Of a stretch of 64,000 nt of DNA, positions 1 to 12,052 are shown piece after piece (within the stretch, counting starts at the first letter, position 1; each line of letters opens with the position of its first letter). The notes below the pieces were generated by a model. That model did no database searches. It saw only the letters and a program-made list of their open reading frames with translations, and was not told where the DNA came from. Where the stretch lies: contig CAKAKS010000031.1 in the NCBI GenBank assembly GCA_916700875.1, positions 12,659,124 to 12,723,123 on the forward strand, in the 5' to 3' direction. The DNA comes from Sebastes aleutianus. Its lineage: Eukaryota > Chordata > Actinopteri > Perciformes > Sebastidae. The position numbers and the translations under genes were made by a program.

Positions 1-128
1 TCCAAAAGTGAAGCCAAAACAGAGCATGCATTTTAAACATAAACATCGCGGTCAATCATGTTCATTTAATTGTGGGCAGCCAAAAAATCGTGATCGTGAT
101 TAATATTTGATTAATTGTGCAGCCCTAA
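1..128. repeat. End of a dispersed fish DNA-transposon-like repeat, cut by the window edge
   Basis: The reverse complement begins with AGGGCTGCACAATTAATC followed by AT-rich ATTAATCACGATCACGAT text. I recall this as the end of a repeat very common in teleost genomes. Only one end is visible because the window starts inside it. The family name is not assigned. Confidence 0.55.
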
Positions 129-1204
129 GTTACATACAAACCGACATCCTTTTCCTTTTCTCCAGCATCTACGGCTAGTCAGAGTATATCATATATTGCT
201 CTCTAATGTATACAGATTTATTCTAAATCCCAGGTCTGTGTAACAGCTTGGATTAGATAAATTTCCAAACAGTGGAAACTAAACCTGTATGGGTAAATCC
301 CCTGCCTTCACAGGTTCAAGGAACAGGGCTCTTATAAACTTGGTAAAAGGTGATATTATGTAAAACACTTGCAGACTAATCAACACTTAATATCAGCTTA
401 AAATGAACCAAAGAAATGAAAAAACACAATCAAAAGTCTCCTCCAGCCTCAACAAGCTCATCACGTTCAAATAATCCTCTTCCTGGGACGATCACTCTGC
501 TGATTCAGGTGTTTTGAGGAGAATCTCAGTAGGAAAGGTCAGACTCTTATGGTAATGTAGTGGTGTGTGATCACACACTCTCCATCACTCATATCTTACT
601 GTAGCACTATAAAGTAGAGTGGCCCAGCTGCAGATTACGGCGCTGCTGCTAAATGCAATTCATCACACGTTATCCTTTCACCACACTGCTGCAGTTACTG
701 AGTGTGTATAGAGTGCGTTCGAATACGCTGCGTGCTCGTGCATGCATGCGCCTTTCGCAGATGTGTATGAATGAATGTGTATTTCTGTGGCAAGTTGCAG
801 ACTGACATTGCTGTAAACCAAAATTCTGCATGTTGTGAGAGAAGAGCAGTCTCCCACAACGAAAGGATTATAGAGGAGATAAAGTAGAAACAGGAAGCTG
901 AATCACAAACAGCACCTTGGAGAGAGAGGGTGTGAGGGGTGGGAAGTATTGGAGAATGAGGGCGGTTGGGTGGAGATGACCCAGGTTTTTGAATGCGACA
1001 GGCAGCTGTTTTCAGCAAAATTGATCTAAAAACCCCACTGTATGATCCCCAGGCAACTCCACACAGTAGACGGACAAAGTTAGCAAGTAAATTGCAATGC
1101 CTGATCCTTCTATTGGTGGTGATTTTACAGTTTTTCTCATTCGCTTTGACTCAATTCTTGAATGAGAATTTTTTTTTTTCAAAATAATACACTGAATGGG
1201 GAGA
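129..1204. other. grin3a intron 2 sequence, no gene seen
   Basis: Downstream of exon 2 on the minus strand. I see no exon-like open frame with splice sites and no match to the next GluN3A exon, which should encode the end of the amino-terminal domain onward. The short open frames here have low complexity and no recognisable protein features. Confidence 0.6.
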
Positions 1205-1545
1205 TGGATGGGTCCAACAAACACAGGACTTTCAACCAGCAGACTGGTGTATGTGTCCCAAAAAATTTTGAGTTATTTTGAAGTTCCGTTAGTTACATGA
1301 CGTGTTTTACGTATTTCTGTTGCGTTGTTTGCATATGTATTTTACTTAGTTTACATACTTATTTCAAGCCCAACCATGACATTTTTTCTAAACCTAACTA
1401 AGTGGTTTTGTTGCCTAAACCTAACTTATTGTAATTTTGCTGCGTGGCATTAAATCCACTTGCGAAAAGCATAAAATGCGTTCTCATGGCACGCAGAATT
1501 TCCTTGCAATGTCGTGCTATTTAAACGTCTTCCAATGAGTTCGGG
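1205..1545 (+). repeat. Dispersed repeat family A, copy 1
   Basis: Contains the family hallmarks: AACACAGGACTTTCAACCAG, then a GTGT-CCCA segment, then CCTAAACCTAACTTATTG and a TTTCCTTGCAATGTCGTGCT tail. The same blocks in the same order recur near 46470, 48820, 56815 and 60905, and inverted near 4255, 40200 and 43880. No protein is encoded. Confidence 0.7.
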
Positions 1546-1795
1546 TTGACCTACCATATGGAAATGTTTGCACACGGGGGCGATTTACTTGAACTCAATA
1601 GCTACAAACCAATTTCAACTACTTAGTCTGAAAAAGTATTGGGAAAAACTAATGTATGATCAATTGTCATATTATCTCAATAAGTAGACCTTTTCTGTCT
1701 GGCTTTCAATCAAATCATTGCACAACTGCAACTTTGTTAAAACTTATAAACGGTATTTTCTCTGCATCTAATGATAGTAAATGATGGTTCCCTAC

Positions 1796-2556
1796 CTTGA
1801 CAAGTATTGCCCCGAGCTGCCGTTGCTCTGTTGTACATCCATACAGTTAGTAGTCCCAGGTATGAGTGCCAGGGCAGGATTCTCCTGGGCTGCACTGCCC
1901 ACCGCCCGCGCCACCAGTTCCACTGAGTCTTGGACGTAGTGATCCATAGAAGGGGACCCCATGATCCCGTGCGCCAGCAGCCCCAGGGGCAACCCCTCTG
2001 TTCTCAGCTCTGCCACATTCTGGCTGTCCCCCAAAACCCAGTGAAACTCCGGGAGCGTCATCCGACTCACCAGCGTCCACAGACGCCGCACCTCGCGAAT
2101 CTCGCACCCAAATGTCACCACTCCCCTTGTGGACGAAGGTTCCCTCAGGCGCTCCAGCTGCCGCATAAGAGCTTGCTGCTGGTCCGACTTAGAGGAGGAA
2201 GTGGACGAAGAAGAAGAGGAGGATGAGGCAGCGGGGGAGAAGTAAGGCAAAGATGACGATGATGATGATGATGATGACGATGACTCTGCTCCTGTTGCGA
2301 CGCCTGATGCCGCTCCTGAGTGTGATGATGAAGATGAAGCTGGCGACAAGGTTGAGGCGGTGGTTGTCAGATTGACAAGAGTGCCCAGGTGGAAGCGGGT
2401 ATTGTTCTTGATGAGGAGGAGGAAGTCGCTAATGTCCCATTCCTGACAGAGCAGAATACTGAAGTCCAACCAGCCATTCATCATCAGCAGGTTAGAGAGG
2501 AGATGGGATGGCGGGGCCTCCACGGTCCGCATCGCCAGTTGAAAATGGAGAGGATT
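1796..2556 (-). CDS. grin3a: grin3a exon 2: GluN3A NMDA receptor subunit, amino-terminal domain (partial gene)
   Basis: Internal exon of the glycine-binding GluN3A subunit, which assembles with GluN1 into unconventional NMDA-type channels in the neuronal membrane. It is 761 bp and encodes about residues 262-514 plus two bases of the next codon. The acceptor (CCCCGCAG before AATCCT) and donor (TCAAG before GTAGGG) are clean. Reading starts NPLHFQL, matching NPLHLQL of mammalian GluN3A at the same junction. Family matches continue with DFSILLCQE, NNTRFHLG, RWVLGDSQNV-type text (here HWVLGDSQNVAELRTEGLPLG), HYVQDSVELVARAV, LALIP and SGQYLSR. This is extracellular amino-terminal-domain sequence. 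Odd points: a serine-rich insert of about 60 residues replaces a shorter mammalian segment after the VNLTTTA stretch, and one residue is missing in the CQE-W motif. The following exon lies beyond the left edge. I prefer grin3a over grin3b because these motifs are closest to GluN3A. Confidence 0.95.
2186..2345 (-). repeat. Serine-codon microsatellite inside grin3a exon 2
   Basis: On the plus strand this is runs of GAT/GAC, GAA/GAG and related triplets, densest at 2251-2287. Read on the coding strand they give two long serine runs separated by a short LPYFSPAA spacer. Units are trinucleotides, so length changes keep the reading frame. The tract sits in an extracellular loop region of the amino-terminal domain. 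Confidence 0.85.
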
Positions 2557-2576
2557 CTGCGGGGAGATTGTAAAAA

Positions 2577-3075
2577 GGGAACGGGTGAATGGGCAAGTGA
2601 TTTGGGGGAAGGGAAAAGAAAGGAATTACGGAGAGGGGTGAGAAAGATTTAAGAGATCGTAAAAGTCATGGAAGAGATTGAGGCATATGGGATTGGGATA
2701 GAGATGAGGGACAGTTAAATAAACAGGAGGAAATAGAGGGATTGGAAATGTAAGGGTGACCGGAGTGATAAACAAGTAGTGATGGGGAGGACAAAAGGTC
2801 GGTGAGGGTCAGTTGGATTTCATAGAGGGCAGAGAGATAGGAGAAAAACATTAGAGGATGTTTTTTGGAATGAAGGGATTGCGAGAAATGGCAAAATGAG
2901 ATGGAGAAAAGGCAAAATAAGGACAATGGAGGGATGGTGGAGGAGGAGGTTAGGTGCAACATTAAGGAAGAGGGGAGAAGGTTAGAGAGGAGTGAGAATA
3001 GGAAGATGGGGCACCAGGAAGGAGAAACAGATGTAGTAGAGCGGAGGAAAGAAGGAAAGAAAGAAAGACAGAAAA
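2577..3075. repeat. Purine-rich low-complexity stretch
   Basis: The plus strand is strongly biased to A and G (repeated GGGAAGGG, GAGAGG and GAAAGAAAG patterns, ending in GAAAG repeats near 3050-3075). No gene is seen. It lies just upstream of the exon 2 acceptor, so in the transcript it is pyrimidine-rich. Confidence 0.6.
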
Positions 3076-4254
3076 GGTTATAAATCCAACTGCAGAATTA
3101 CTTTCTACCCTAGAATTCAATTTGGTTCCTCGAGAACAAACACAGTCTGCTGGATATAATGGATTTCAGCCTCCACTTACCTGCTCCCATGAATATCATT
3201 ATTCACATCATGAGGAACACGCTACATCTATTTTTGCGTGTATTGTATTTGTGATTTAATCAACACCTAAAACCTGGAGAAACTCAACTGGGCCTTTCAT
3301 ACACTGTGCTTGGTCAATTCCGTTTCATTTAATTCACACCTCCGCTTTTGCGATTCATGAATTCATCAGTTGATTGATGAGGCCTGGACAGATCAATGAG
3401 AACGGCAGTGGTGTGTGTGATTTCCACCTGGACCAGGAATGATAAAAGTGTGGTCCCATTGTGGAGTCAGGTGCTGTGATGATGAAACCATCCATCGAAT
3501 GGCTTAATGCTCTACAAAGATACTAAAATGAGAAGCTTGATATGCTCTGTTTTATATCCAACATAAATTTCTGCAGTATATTCACCAAAGATATGCATAT
3601 GGTATAATGTTGGGATTCTGAAATAAGCGGGATCCCAACATTACTATTACACTATAGTTTGTATTATAAAATAAGAGGCTGAGTGCTTGCTTGTCTTGTA
3701 GTTTGGGGCTTTCTGTAAGTGATGTTTTAAATTGGCCTTTACCACCTTCAGAAGAGAACAACAATAGACTATATCCTGTTAAAGGACCATGCAGTTCTTA
3801 CAATTACATGAATCAGCCCATCAGTGACAAGTTCTTTATTCTCTATATTGTTGCGGACCATTTTCCAAACTCTATAGTACCTTTTAGATTGATTTTCCTC
3901 CTCCCAGGCTACAGTTGATTTGATTTAATTTCAGTTTGTTAAATCACCTTTGAGAGCCTATAAATTAGCTTGAGATAGCTAATCGGCAATGAAAAGTCCA
4001 TCGCCTTTATTTATTTTAGGTCAGAGATGATGTTATCTTTTGTGTAAGGTTGAAAGCAAGGACCGATTTCACAAGTCTTCTTGGTTTTTGCATTGATAAC
4101 TACTGTATGTTATCAGAGGATCAACCCAGGAGACAAATGATAAGCAAATAAAATTATTACCCAACTTTCAAATATTTGTTTTCACCCCACAACTTTACTG
4201 TTTTGGTTCACTATCTCCGCTCTCATCAGCATCGTTTCCAGACGCTAGCAGGCA

Positions 4255-4715
4255 GTTTTCAATGACAAACTTACGTAAAGTAATTATTCATTTTCCGTAC
4301 GTTCTCCTACGAATATTCAGCAACATGAACGAGCAGGGCATAATCTGTTGTTTGGGCAACAGAGATACTCTGTTAGGTTTAAGAAAGGATCACTGTCTGG
4401 GTTAAAATGAGTATGTTTGAACTGATTAGGTTTAGGTAACAATACTACTTGACTGGATTTAGGAAAAGATTGTGGTTTGGGTTAAAATAAGTATGTATGT
4501 TAAGTAAAATAAGTATGTTTTTTACATAACTTATGCAGGTGGGGTATGTAAGTTAGGTAACAAAAGAAAATCAAAATAAGCCAATACTGACTTGGTTTCA
4601 CAAAGGACACAAACAACGCTTTCTGGGGTGCAGTCCCATATGTGTATTTTCCCTAAACCTAACATTGTAGTTTTGGTGCCTAAGCCTAACCAAACTGCAA
4701 CTGAAAATAATAATT
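4255..4715 (-). repeat. Dispersed repeat family A, inverted degenerate copy
   Basis: Shows the inverted hallmarks TTAGGAAAAGATTGTGGTTTG, then GGTTTCACAAAGGACACAAAC, plus CCTAAGCCTAACC text at the end. The same order is seen in the inverted copies at 40200 and 43880. Edges are uncertain. Confidence 0.55.
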
Positions 4716-5133
4716 CCAAAAACAGAAAATAATATTGAAATAAAGGTGACTAAACCAAGTCAAGCACTAATTTTCATACCTCACCCTCACTTTCTACAAG
4801 GTTGGACATTAATCTTAAAAAAAAATGGTTCTATGCTATAATAAATGTTTGACAGTAATACAAAATGTGTACGATTTGTAGGTAATTGGCTGAAACCATC
4901 GACAGGGTCCATTGAGTTCTTCAGTGCCATTGTGATAAGAGCAGTAACCTACTCTACACACACAGTGCATTGCACCTACAGGATGACAGTAAGCCAGAAG
5001 ATCAGAGCTGATACGTTTCACAGTTGACACGGTCGTCCCTGTAATACTGAGCTGCCAGATAGATCTGCTCCGGTGTACCTTGGCATACTGTACCCTACAT
5101 ACCAGTCACCCAGGCAATCAATCTGTCATGCAC

Positions 5134-5134
<1 letters not shown>

Positions 5135-5209
<75 letters not shown>

Positions 5210-5219
5210 ACACACACAC

Positions 5220-5261
<42 letters not shown>

Positions 5262-5279
5262 ACAGAACTACACACACTT
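5135..5279. repeat. (CA)n microsatellite, about 145 bp
   Basis: Nearly pure CA dinucleotides with a few interruptions (CAGACA, CACGCA, CAAACA). The open frames on both strands here (alternating Thr-His or Cys-Val) are products of the dinucleotide and not genes. Confidence 0.97.
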
Positions 5280-7034
5280 AAAAGGCCCTCAGCATCTCTG
5301 TTTAATTGACTTTACAACTTTTCCACAAGCTTTGCACTAAAAGTCCATTAGATTAATCTATTGGTTAATTTCATTTATCCCATTAATCACTCTACCCAAT
5401 GGGCATGCAAATAAGATAATTCTTATTCATCTGCTTATTGTGTAGCCTATTCACGGATGGGTTGTTTCTGCGACAAAAGCACCAACAGACGCAATACTAT
5501 GTGTTTTATTTCAGTTTTAGAAGTCCTGTTTCAGGGAAAGAAATGGTAATGCAGTCCACCGGGCATCAGACTCTCACCTCCTCTCATCCCCCAGGAGGAT
5601 TGGGGGATTTATTCTCAGCTCCAGCACTTCTGCACTGTGATCACCATAAAATCTGTAACCCCCTCTTTGTTCCTCGTGTAAATAAACAGACAGAAATTTG
5701 CCAGGGAATGCGGATGCCTGCTCTCTTTCATAAATACAGAGATCTGCTGCTTTCGCCGAACTGGGAAATCCCAGCTTTGTTGTCACTCTGCTCTCTTTCA
5801 TCACTCTTCTCTCTTCAGAAATCTGTGACTTCCGCGGCCCAAATACATTTGCTATGAGTTTTTTTTTTGTTAACGTGAAGAAACTTGCATGCCTTGCTTT
5901 ATGGTAAAACTGCAGGGACTGGCAGAATCATGAGCCCCAGTGGACAAATCAAATAAACTACTTGGTATTGATCTTTCCTTGATTAGATGATTCATTGTGG
6001 GGAAAGTGTGAAAACTGATTTAAATGGGTTTCTGGTATTTGTTTTTACAAGATTGCAGAAGTAAACATATAGAACACTGTCCCGTCTTTGAATAATTTAC
6101 AAAAAACTGTTGATTTAGCAAAAAACTAAAAAAACAATATATCTTGCAAATGTTGCAAAATGTTCAAATCTTAAGGGTTTCACTATTGTTCCTTAGCCTC
6201 AACCCCTAACACCATCTAGACCTACCCATAGCTCTCATACATTCATCCTACTGGCCTCATTATGTCACTGCCAGCATTATTTATGAAGGGACAATGAGAA
6301 ACTCCACTTACTCTCCCCCTTTGTCAGCAAAGCAAATCATTCATCTGCTATCCCTGGATAGATTCTGAGGACATAATTACCCCCAATATCCTAATCAGCG
6401 TGATCTGCAAATTAATTTACCAGCATCTAATTGAAAAGAACACAAGTGTGTTTTGTTTCACGGTTAAAATATGCATTACAAAAACCATCTCTGAGTTACT
6501 ACTACCACCCTTCCATCACAGAGCCCGCTGCCCCTTAGGCTAAACTCACTGTTGGATATGTGAAGCACGTGAAAGCTAACACGTCTACTCACCCACACAC
6601 ACCCAACACAGAGGTTAGACAAAAATGGTCATGGAACAGGACTTTACTTAATTTGTTATTGAAAGAACTACAAAGGTGGGTCATGTAAAGGTGCTGCATG
6701 CTGAGTAGAAGGAAAGTGCTAATTGCTATAGTTGACATTGACAAATTCTGATTAATGGCGTTCAATATGACCCAACTGTGAGACAGCTTTAGTAACTGTG
6801 ATGAAGTTGTTCCAAAGCCAATGAAGTGTTTACACTTTGTCGACTCTGTCCTGCTAAAAACATGTTCAGACTGCAACATTTTATACACTGTAGTTTCTAG
6901 TAACACTTGTAACAAACACAAATTCACAACCACGTACGCACACACATCCGTATGTGCATGCGTTCACACACACAACCTCTCAAACACTTGACATCTATGG
7001 CAAAACGAAAAAGGAACTCTCTGCTGAGACCAAT

Positions 7035-7380
7035 GTTGCCTCTCACAAGTTTCTACAAGAAACTGTTCATGAGTTATGAAAGGGGGCATGGCTTAAAAAG
7101 GATTAATATGCAGGAATAATCCCTCTCAATCATCACTTATGACCCACGATTAGTGTGTGGCAGTGTCTGTATTTGCGGAGACCCTGCCCTCTGCCTGTTT
7201 TTTTCTCTTTTCTTCTTATTTTGTTGTGTTCGGGACTCTTCTGGGGCGTCAGAAAAGAGCGTTTGGGCCCCACGTGGGGGTGTAATCTCCAGCCAATAAC
7301 AGCACGCAGGGTGTGCAGCCTGTTCAGGTCGTCAAATACCACCACTTTGTCACGTACCTCAGCGTCTGATACCGAGGCAC
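7035..7380 (+). repeat. Dispersed repeat, shared with an inverted copy near 24740-24922
   Basis: The segment from about 7115 (AATCCCTCT, then CATCACTTATGACCCAC, GTGTGTGGCAGT and CCCTGCCCTCTGCCTGT, then TGTGTTCGGGAC) reappears inverted at 24922 down to about 24740 with small changes. Two diverged copies in one window show a dispersed element. The flanking phrase TTCATGAGTTATGAAAGGGG also recurs near 7555-7575. Confidence 0.7.
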
Positions 7381-7529
7381 AAGTCCCGATTTAGCTCTGT
7401 CAGGTTCAAAGCGTCTGCCTGACATGGATGAAAATGGGTTGTGTGTTTCTATGTGCATGTGCTCCAGTGTTCCCCCTTGCTCTTCTGTCACAGAGGACAG
7501 GAAGCCTGCACTTCAGCTGCATTCATTCA

Positions 7530-7660
7530 AATAGTACATGAGTCTAGGACAAATGGTTTATGAGTTATGAAAGGGGCGGGGCTAACGTAAAGGGGCTGGG
7601 CAATGCTATGATGCCTCCCACGAGTCTATGACAAATGGTTCATGAGTTTGGCGAAGGTAT
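7530..7660 (+). repeat. Local repeat of the ATGAGTTATGAAAGGGG phrase
   Basis: GTCTAGGACAAATGG and GTCTATGACAAATGG, each followed by an ATGAGTT phrase, occur about 85 bp apart. A third related phrase lies at about 7050-7087. This is a short degenerate tandem structure with no coding content. Confidence 0.5.
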
Positions 7661-9055
7661 GCAAATCCGTTTAGAAGTTATGCGCCTTTTTGTTAAGGCC
7701 ACTCTCGCTGCCGTACCCCCTTTTTGCCAATTGGCATGAACACAAACACCCACGTACTCCCACACACTTGACCTCCATGCCAAATTCCAGCCTCCAAGGG
7801 TGAAAAGTGTGACCGCCAAAGGGTGGGGACAATTTAGTGGACCGTCCGAACGAACGACAGAGTGAGCCGTAGAGCTGCTGGTTGCAGCTGATAAAAAACT
7901 AACACAGTCCAGTAGAGCACCACTAACCACAGCCCTAAAAATTGAACACCTGTCTGATGCTGTCTGCAAAAGCTTAACATGGTAAGTTTAGCAAAAGTGG
8001 CATTTATTGCACAGCTTTTATACATCATATTAGATCTTAAAGATGTATCTAATGAACAAGTAACATGGTGTATACCTCATAAACATCTGTACTTTACTTT
8101 GCACACATTCCACATATAGTACTTTACATATGCCCTTCGACATAATGGGAATATCTGCAACACATTTCAATTTTGATGCAAAGCGAAAGCATACATTTGT
8201 ACATAATTGGATTAAGTAGCAACCGATATTTGCATATATAAATGCTTCAAGTTGTGGGTGAAGATGCTCTATCTAAATTTAACTCACGCTCTAGTGCCAG
8301 ATAGTTTTCCACTTTAAAACTCGGTCCTCCTATCGGAGACAACTGGTCTTTCCCAGGGAGTCTCCTTTCCCCGGGAGTCTCTCAGTCCCTTTTATATGCT
8401 AAATCCTCAACCTTTTGCTGCTTCCGAAGCCTCTCACCACCTACTCCCAACCCACCTAGTCCCTTTACCCCGAGGTCGCTTTATATTTTGGTCCATAAGC
8501 TCCACATTCTAATGCAGCCTCATCATTTCGACACTTACGTAACATAATGTGGGCATGGATACAGAGTCAGAGGTTGCTCATCGGTACATTATGTTATTTT
8601 TTAATAGTGAACTTTGTTCAACCTATAGTTTTAGAGGCAAACAAATCAAGGTCAGACAAGGTCACCAAATAAACACTAATGACATCCTCTAAAGACATTC
8701 AAAAAGTTTCACAATTTGATAATTATGTTTCGTAGAAGTTGCTGTCAGCCTTCAGTCGGGATTTGCCAGTAAAACTAGATTGGGTCAGAGGGGAGTTAAG
8801 CCATCGCTCCAGAAGTCACACACGAGTTCTGCACAGTCTGTTTGTTTGCCTGTCTAATGCCAAGTACATTTTTCCACCCATCCATTCAACTAACCATCTG
8901 TACATCCATCACTGTATCGATCTTTGTCTATTGGTTTGTCTGCTATACAGTATATCTGTACCTGTTATTTAACTTCCAAGAACCAGTTTGGACTTTAAAC
9001 ACCTGCTGACTGCTTACAGCCTAATGCTTCCTTGTGCACAGGGCAGGAAATTAGA

Positions 9056-9080
9056 ACGCACGCATGCACGCACGCACGCA

Positions 9081-9116
<36 letters not shown>
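9056..9116. repeat. (CGCA)n then (CA)n microsatellite
   Basis: Begins as CGCA/TGCA tetranucleotides and becomes pure CA. It is followed within 60 bp by a TG tract, giving opposing CA and TG tracts around a short spacer. Confidence 0.95.
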
Positions 9117-9118
<2 letters not shown>

Positions 9119-9171
9119 ACTATAGCTCAGTAGGTGGCAAGGGTCCCAGAACCCTTCAGTCTAACTAATGG

Positions 9172-9174
<3 letters not shown>

Positions 9175-9227
<53 letters not shown>

Positions 9228-9251
9228 TGTGTGTGTGTCTGTGTGTGTGTA
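9175..9251. repeat. (TG)n microsatellite
   Basis: Pure TG with two TGTC interruptions. A shorter CA tract follows at about 9314-9339. Short open frames through it are low-complexity artefacts. Confidence 0.95.
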
Positions 9252-9974
9252 GGAAAGAAAATAAATAAACAATGAAGCTCTTTGCCCCTCCCAGGAAGGT
9301 TGTGCGTGGAAAGTCACACACACACACACACACACACATACTCTAACTGCTACTCATTGATATGCAATAACCGCCCTGTTAGAGCCACCCAATTAAAGAG
9401 GTTTACAGTGTATAGTTACATTTAATCATTTTGTGGTTGTGAGTGTCTATAGTTGTACTTATGAGACATTTCTAACCGTACACACAAACCAATACACACA
9501 CTCACAGACACACACACACTCAGCAGGTGTCTTTTCCAGAGAATGGTTATTGATGAACCGTCCCAGTGATTAATTTAGAGTGTTTACACTTAACTAATTT
9601 TCTCTCTCTCGCATTCCAGCTGCAGACTCTACAGACAATCGTCAATTAAGAGTATTTGGCACAAGAGTTTCATGAATTTCAATCCATGAAATTCACGAAG
9701 CTACACTTCCTGACTTCTACCGTCCATCATGGTTGATTTTCATCAAACATGAATGCAATCTTTCCCTAACCTAGACCAAGTAGTTGCAGTTGCTTAACGG
9801 TCTTATTGCTAAAATTTGTATTTCATTTTTGTACGGAGCCTATAGAAAGGTGCCAAATATAAGTATGGCTTTTCCTGCAAAAAAAAATTATATTACTATG
9901 ATTGTGAATTAATCATTTAAAAAATGTTGGCGGGTCCAAAATTAATGTTTTGTTTATCTCTGTGGAATGTCTTC

Positions 9975-10148
9975 TTTTTGGCATTTTCAAGCCTATATTG
10001 ATAGGACAGTGGACAGTTTAGAAAGGGGAAGAGAGAGGGGGTGACATGCGGAAATGGCCGCAGGTCGGATCTGAACCCGGACCGCCGCGGTTAGGACTCA
10101 GCCTTGTTATATGGGCGCCCGCTCTACCAACTGAGCTATCGGGGCAAC
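9975..10148 (-). mobile_element. tRNA-derived SINE
   Basis: Read on the minus strand, a tRNA-like head starts near 10148 (GGTTGCCCCGATAGCTCAG). The RNA polymerase III A box TAGCTCAGTTGG is at 10138-10127 and the B-box-like GGTTCAGATCC is at 10077-10067. A non-tRNA body follows (ATGTCACCCCCTCTCTC) and ends near AAATGCCAAAAAG, typical of fish SINEs. The body, the tail and the degenerate B box argue against a functional tRNA gene. Confidence 0.85.
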
Positions 10149-12052
10149 CTCTATGTGGAATATCTGACATTTTGTTCCCGCTTCTAACAAGTCTTGTGAG
10201 GCAGTAGTAAAATGACGTTGGTATCACGTGGTATCTCTGGGTCGTCAGTTAGTGTGGACAAAAAACGGATATATGGCTGAGATTGACTGTAAGTGCGTGG
10301 CAACGACTTGTTGTGAAGTGAATGCAATGGAACGAGGGAGGGAGAATGCAACATCTCGTGGCTGAATGTTATCAATGTTATCATGTTCAGATAATGTTAG
10401 ATCATTTTGGAACAGCCATACTTTCTGACAACTACCTACTTTGTGTGTTATGTGGGTATCGTTTGCCTTCAAACATGTCACATTCCCAAAGTTCCACAGC
10501 TTGTGTTCCAAACCATTTTAAAGATTAAAGCACTTTTTTAAAGATGAAAGGTTGTCAATCTAACACTTTTTTTTTCAGATTGACGTTTGATGTTTTGGGG
10601 GTGGATGAGAGATTATACAACAGCAATTAAACTAAGATAAGCTACAGAGAGGCACGAGACATATCAAGAGAGTTAATTTGAATAGAAAATGGCATATCAC
10701 CATGTGTCAAAAGGTTGGCTTTACATGATTAAAACCAAATATGGTAGTAATTGCCATTTAAAACATGATAATACCACTGCAGAGTCAGACTATATTATAC
10801 TTACTGATTAAGATCCTATGATGATGTTTTCCTGCCAATTGTGTCTTGTTTAGTTAAAAGAGAACTGTACATATACTGTAGTCGAAGCACAAGAGAATGG
10901 GTAAGGAAGAACAATGTTGATTTTATTGTGAAAGCAGTGAAATACTTTCAACATTTTCTCTACAGTTGACTTGTGCGCTATTCAGTGTGCATTCACTGGA
11001 CTAGGCCAAATGCCAAAAGGGTTATCCAACTTGCTCTCGCTTATGGGTTGGCTCAGCAAACATGGGTTTTTCTTGTACAGACATACCAGTAAAGGCCATA
11101 ATCTAGTCAGAGATTTGACTTTAGACTTGGTGGTGCTGCTGCAGCAGCTTCCGCAAGTATGGGATTCACATCTCGACATAATGTATGATTATGATATGTG
11201 TTTCTGATTGAGAAAGGGCAGTCCATCATTTATTTGTTGTAAGGAAAGGCGTTAGATCAATACTGTAGATGTCAACACAGCTTGAGGTTAGAGTTGCAAT
11301 TCCAACTAACTTTCTTTTCCTATACTGTTGTGCTCTCTCTCGGCAGCGGTGAACCTCTGCTTGTGGAATACTGAATCCCAGCAAAGTGTTTGTTTGTGCA
11401 TATTTACCTCAGGGCATGTGCTGCTGGGTGCACATATAGCCTTCAATCATTTTTTTTTGTATTGGAAACCTTGTTTATAATAGAAGAGAGAATGCACTCT
11501 TCTCCTATTCTGCAAAGAGACACCCTGTCCCTTTTTCTTCTTATTATTATTGGTAGATTTCAGCACCATGGACAGAGCCTGCGTGTGCTTCCTCTATGCC
11601 CCTTTAATTTTGGTCTCAGTTTTGAAGCAGCTGCAGCTTTTTCTCAGCAGACTCCCCCCAATTTGATGCAAGAACATCAGCTTGTGGCACAAATTGTGTC
11701 AGCAATTTAGCTTAATTTTGCTCAATTTAAACCAAGAGTGGTGAAATGAATGTTGAACAAGAAAAGGAAGACAAAAGAATGTGTTCTGTCCTTCATTTGA
11801 GGAGGATAAAGAGGGAAAAGACCAAGGAGGAAGTGTTCCCCCCTCCAGCCTCTGTCTAATAATGTGGACCAATGGTGGCACAAAACTATCTAGTTATGTG
11901 TAACTGCTTTCTGTCCATATGTTGTTGGATTTGACTGACTTGTCACAGTATTTTTCTGTATACAACATCTGCAACAGCTGTATGCAGATGCGCAGTAATC
12001 ATCAGCTCACATGTAATTTAGGAGGATTAACTTTTTTTTTGTTTGTTTTTAC

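Larger units (their letters stand above)
2557..12052 (-). other. grin3a intron 1 (about 9.5 kb)
   Basis: Bounded by the GTAAAA donor after exon 1 (gt at 12052-12051) and the CCCCGCAG acceptor before exon 2 (ag at 2558-2557). Both exon edges are phase 0, so residue E261 joins N262. The intron contains a purine-rich stretch (about 2577-3083), CA/TG microsatellites, a tRNA-derived SINE, an inverted family A copy and fish-type repeats, all listed separately. I see no other exon; the remaining open frames are short and lack conserved motifs. Confidence 0.9.

Noticed and set aside
5135..5279. Open frames of Thr-His or Cys-Val repeats
   Set aside because: Direct products of a CA dinucleotide microsatellite.
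5438..5857. 139-codon plus-strand open frame
   Set aside because: No recognisable motif and no splice context; it lies in grin3a intron 1 and looks like chance.
10067..10148. A functional tRNA gene
   Set aside because: The A box is good but the B box is altered and the sequence runs into a SINE body and tail.
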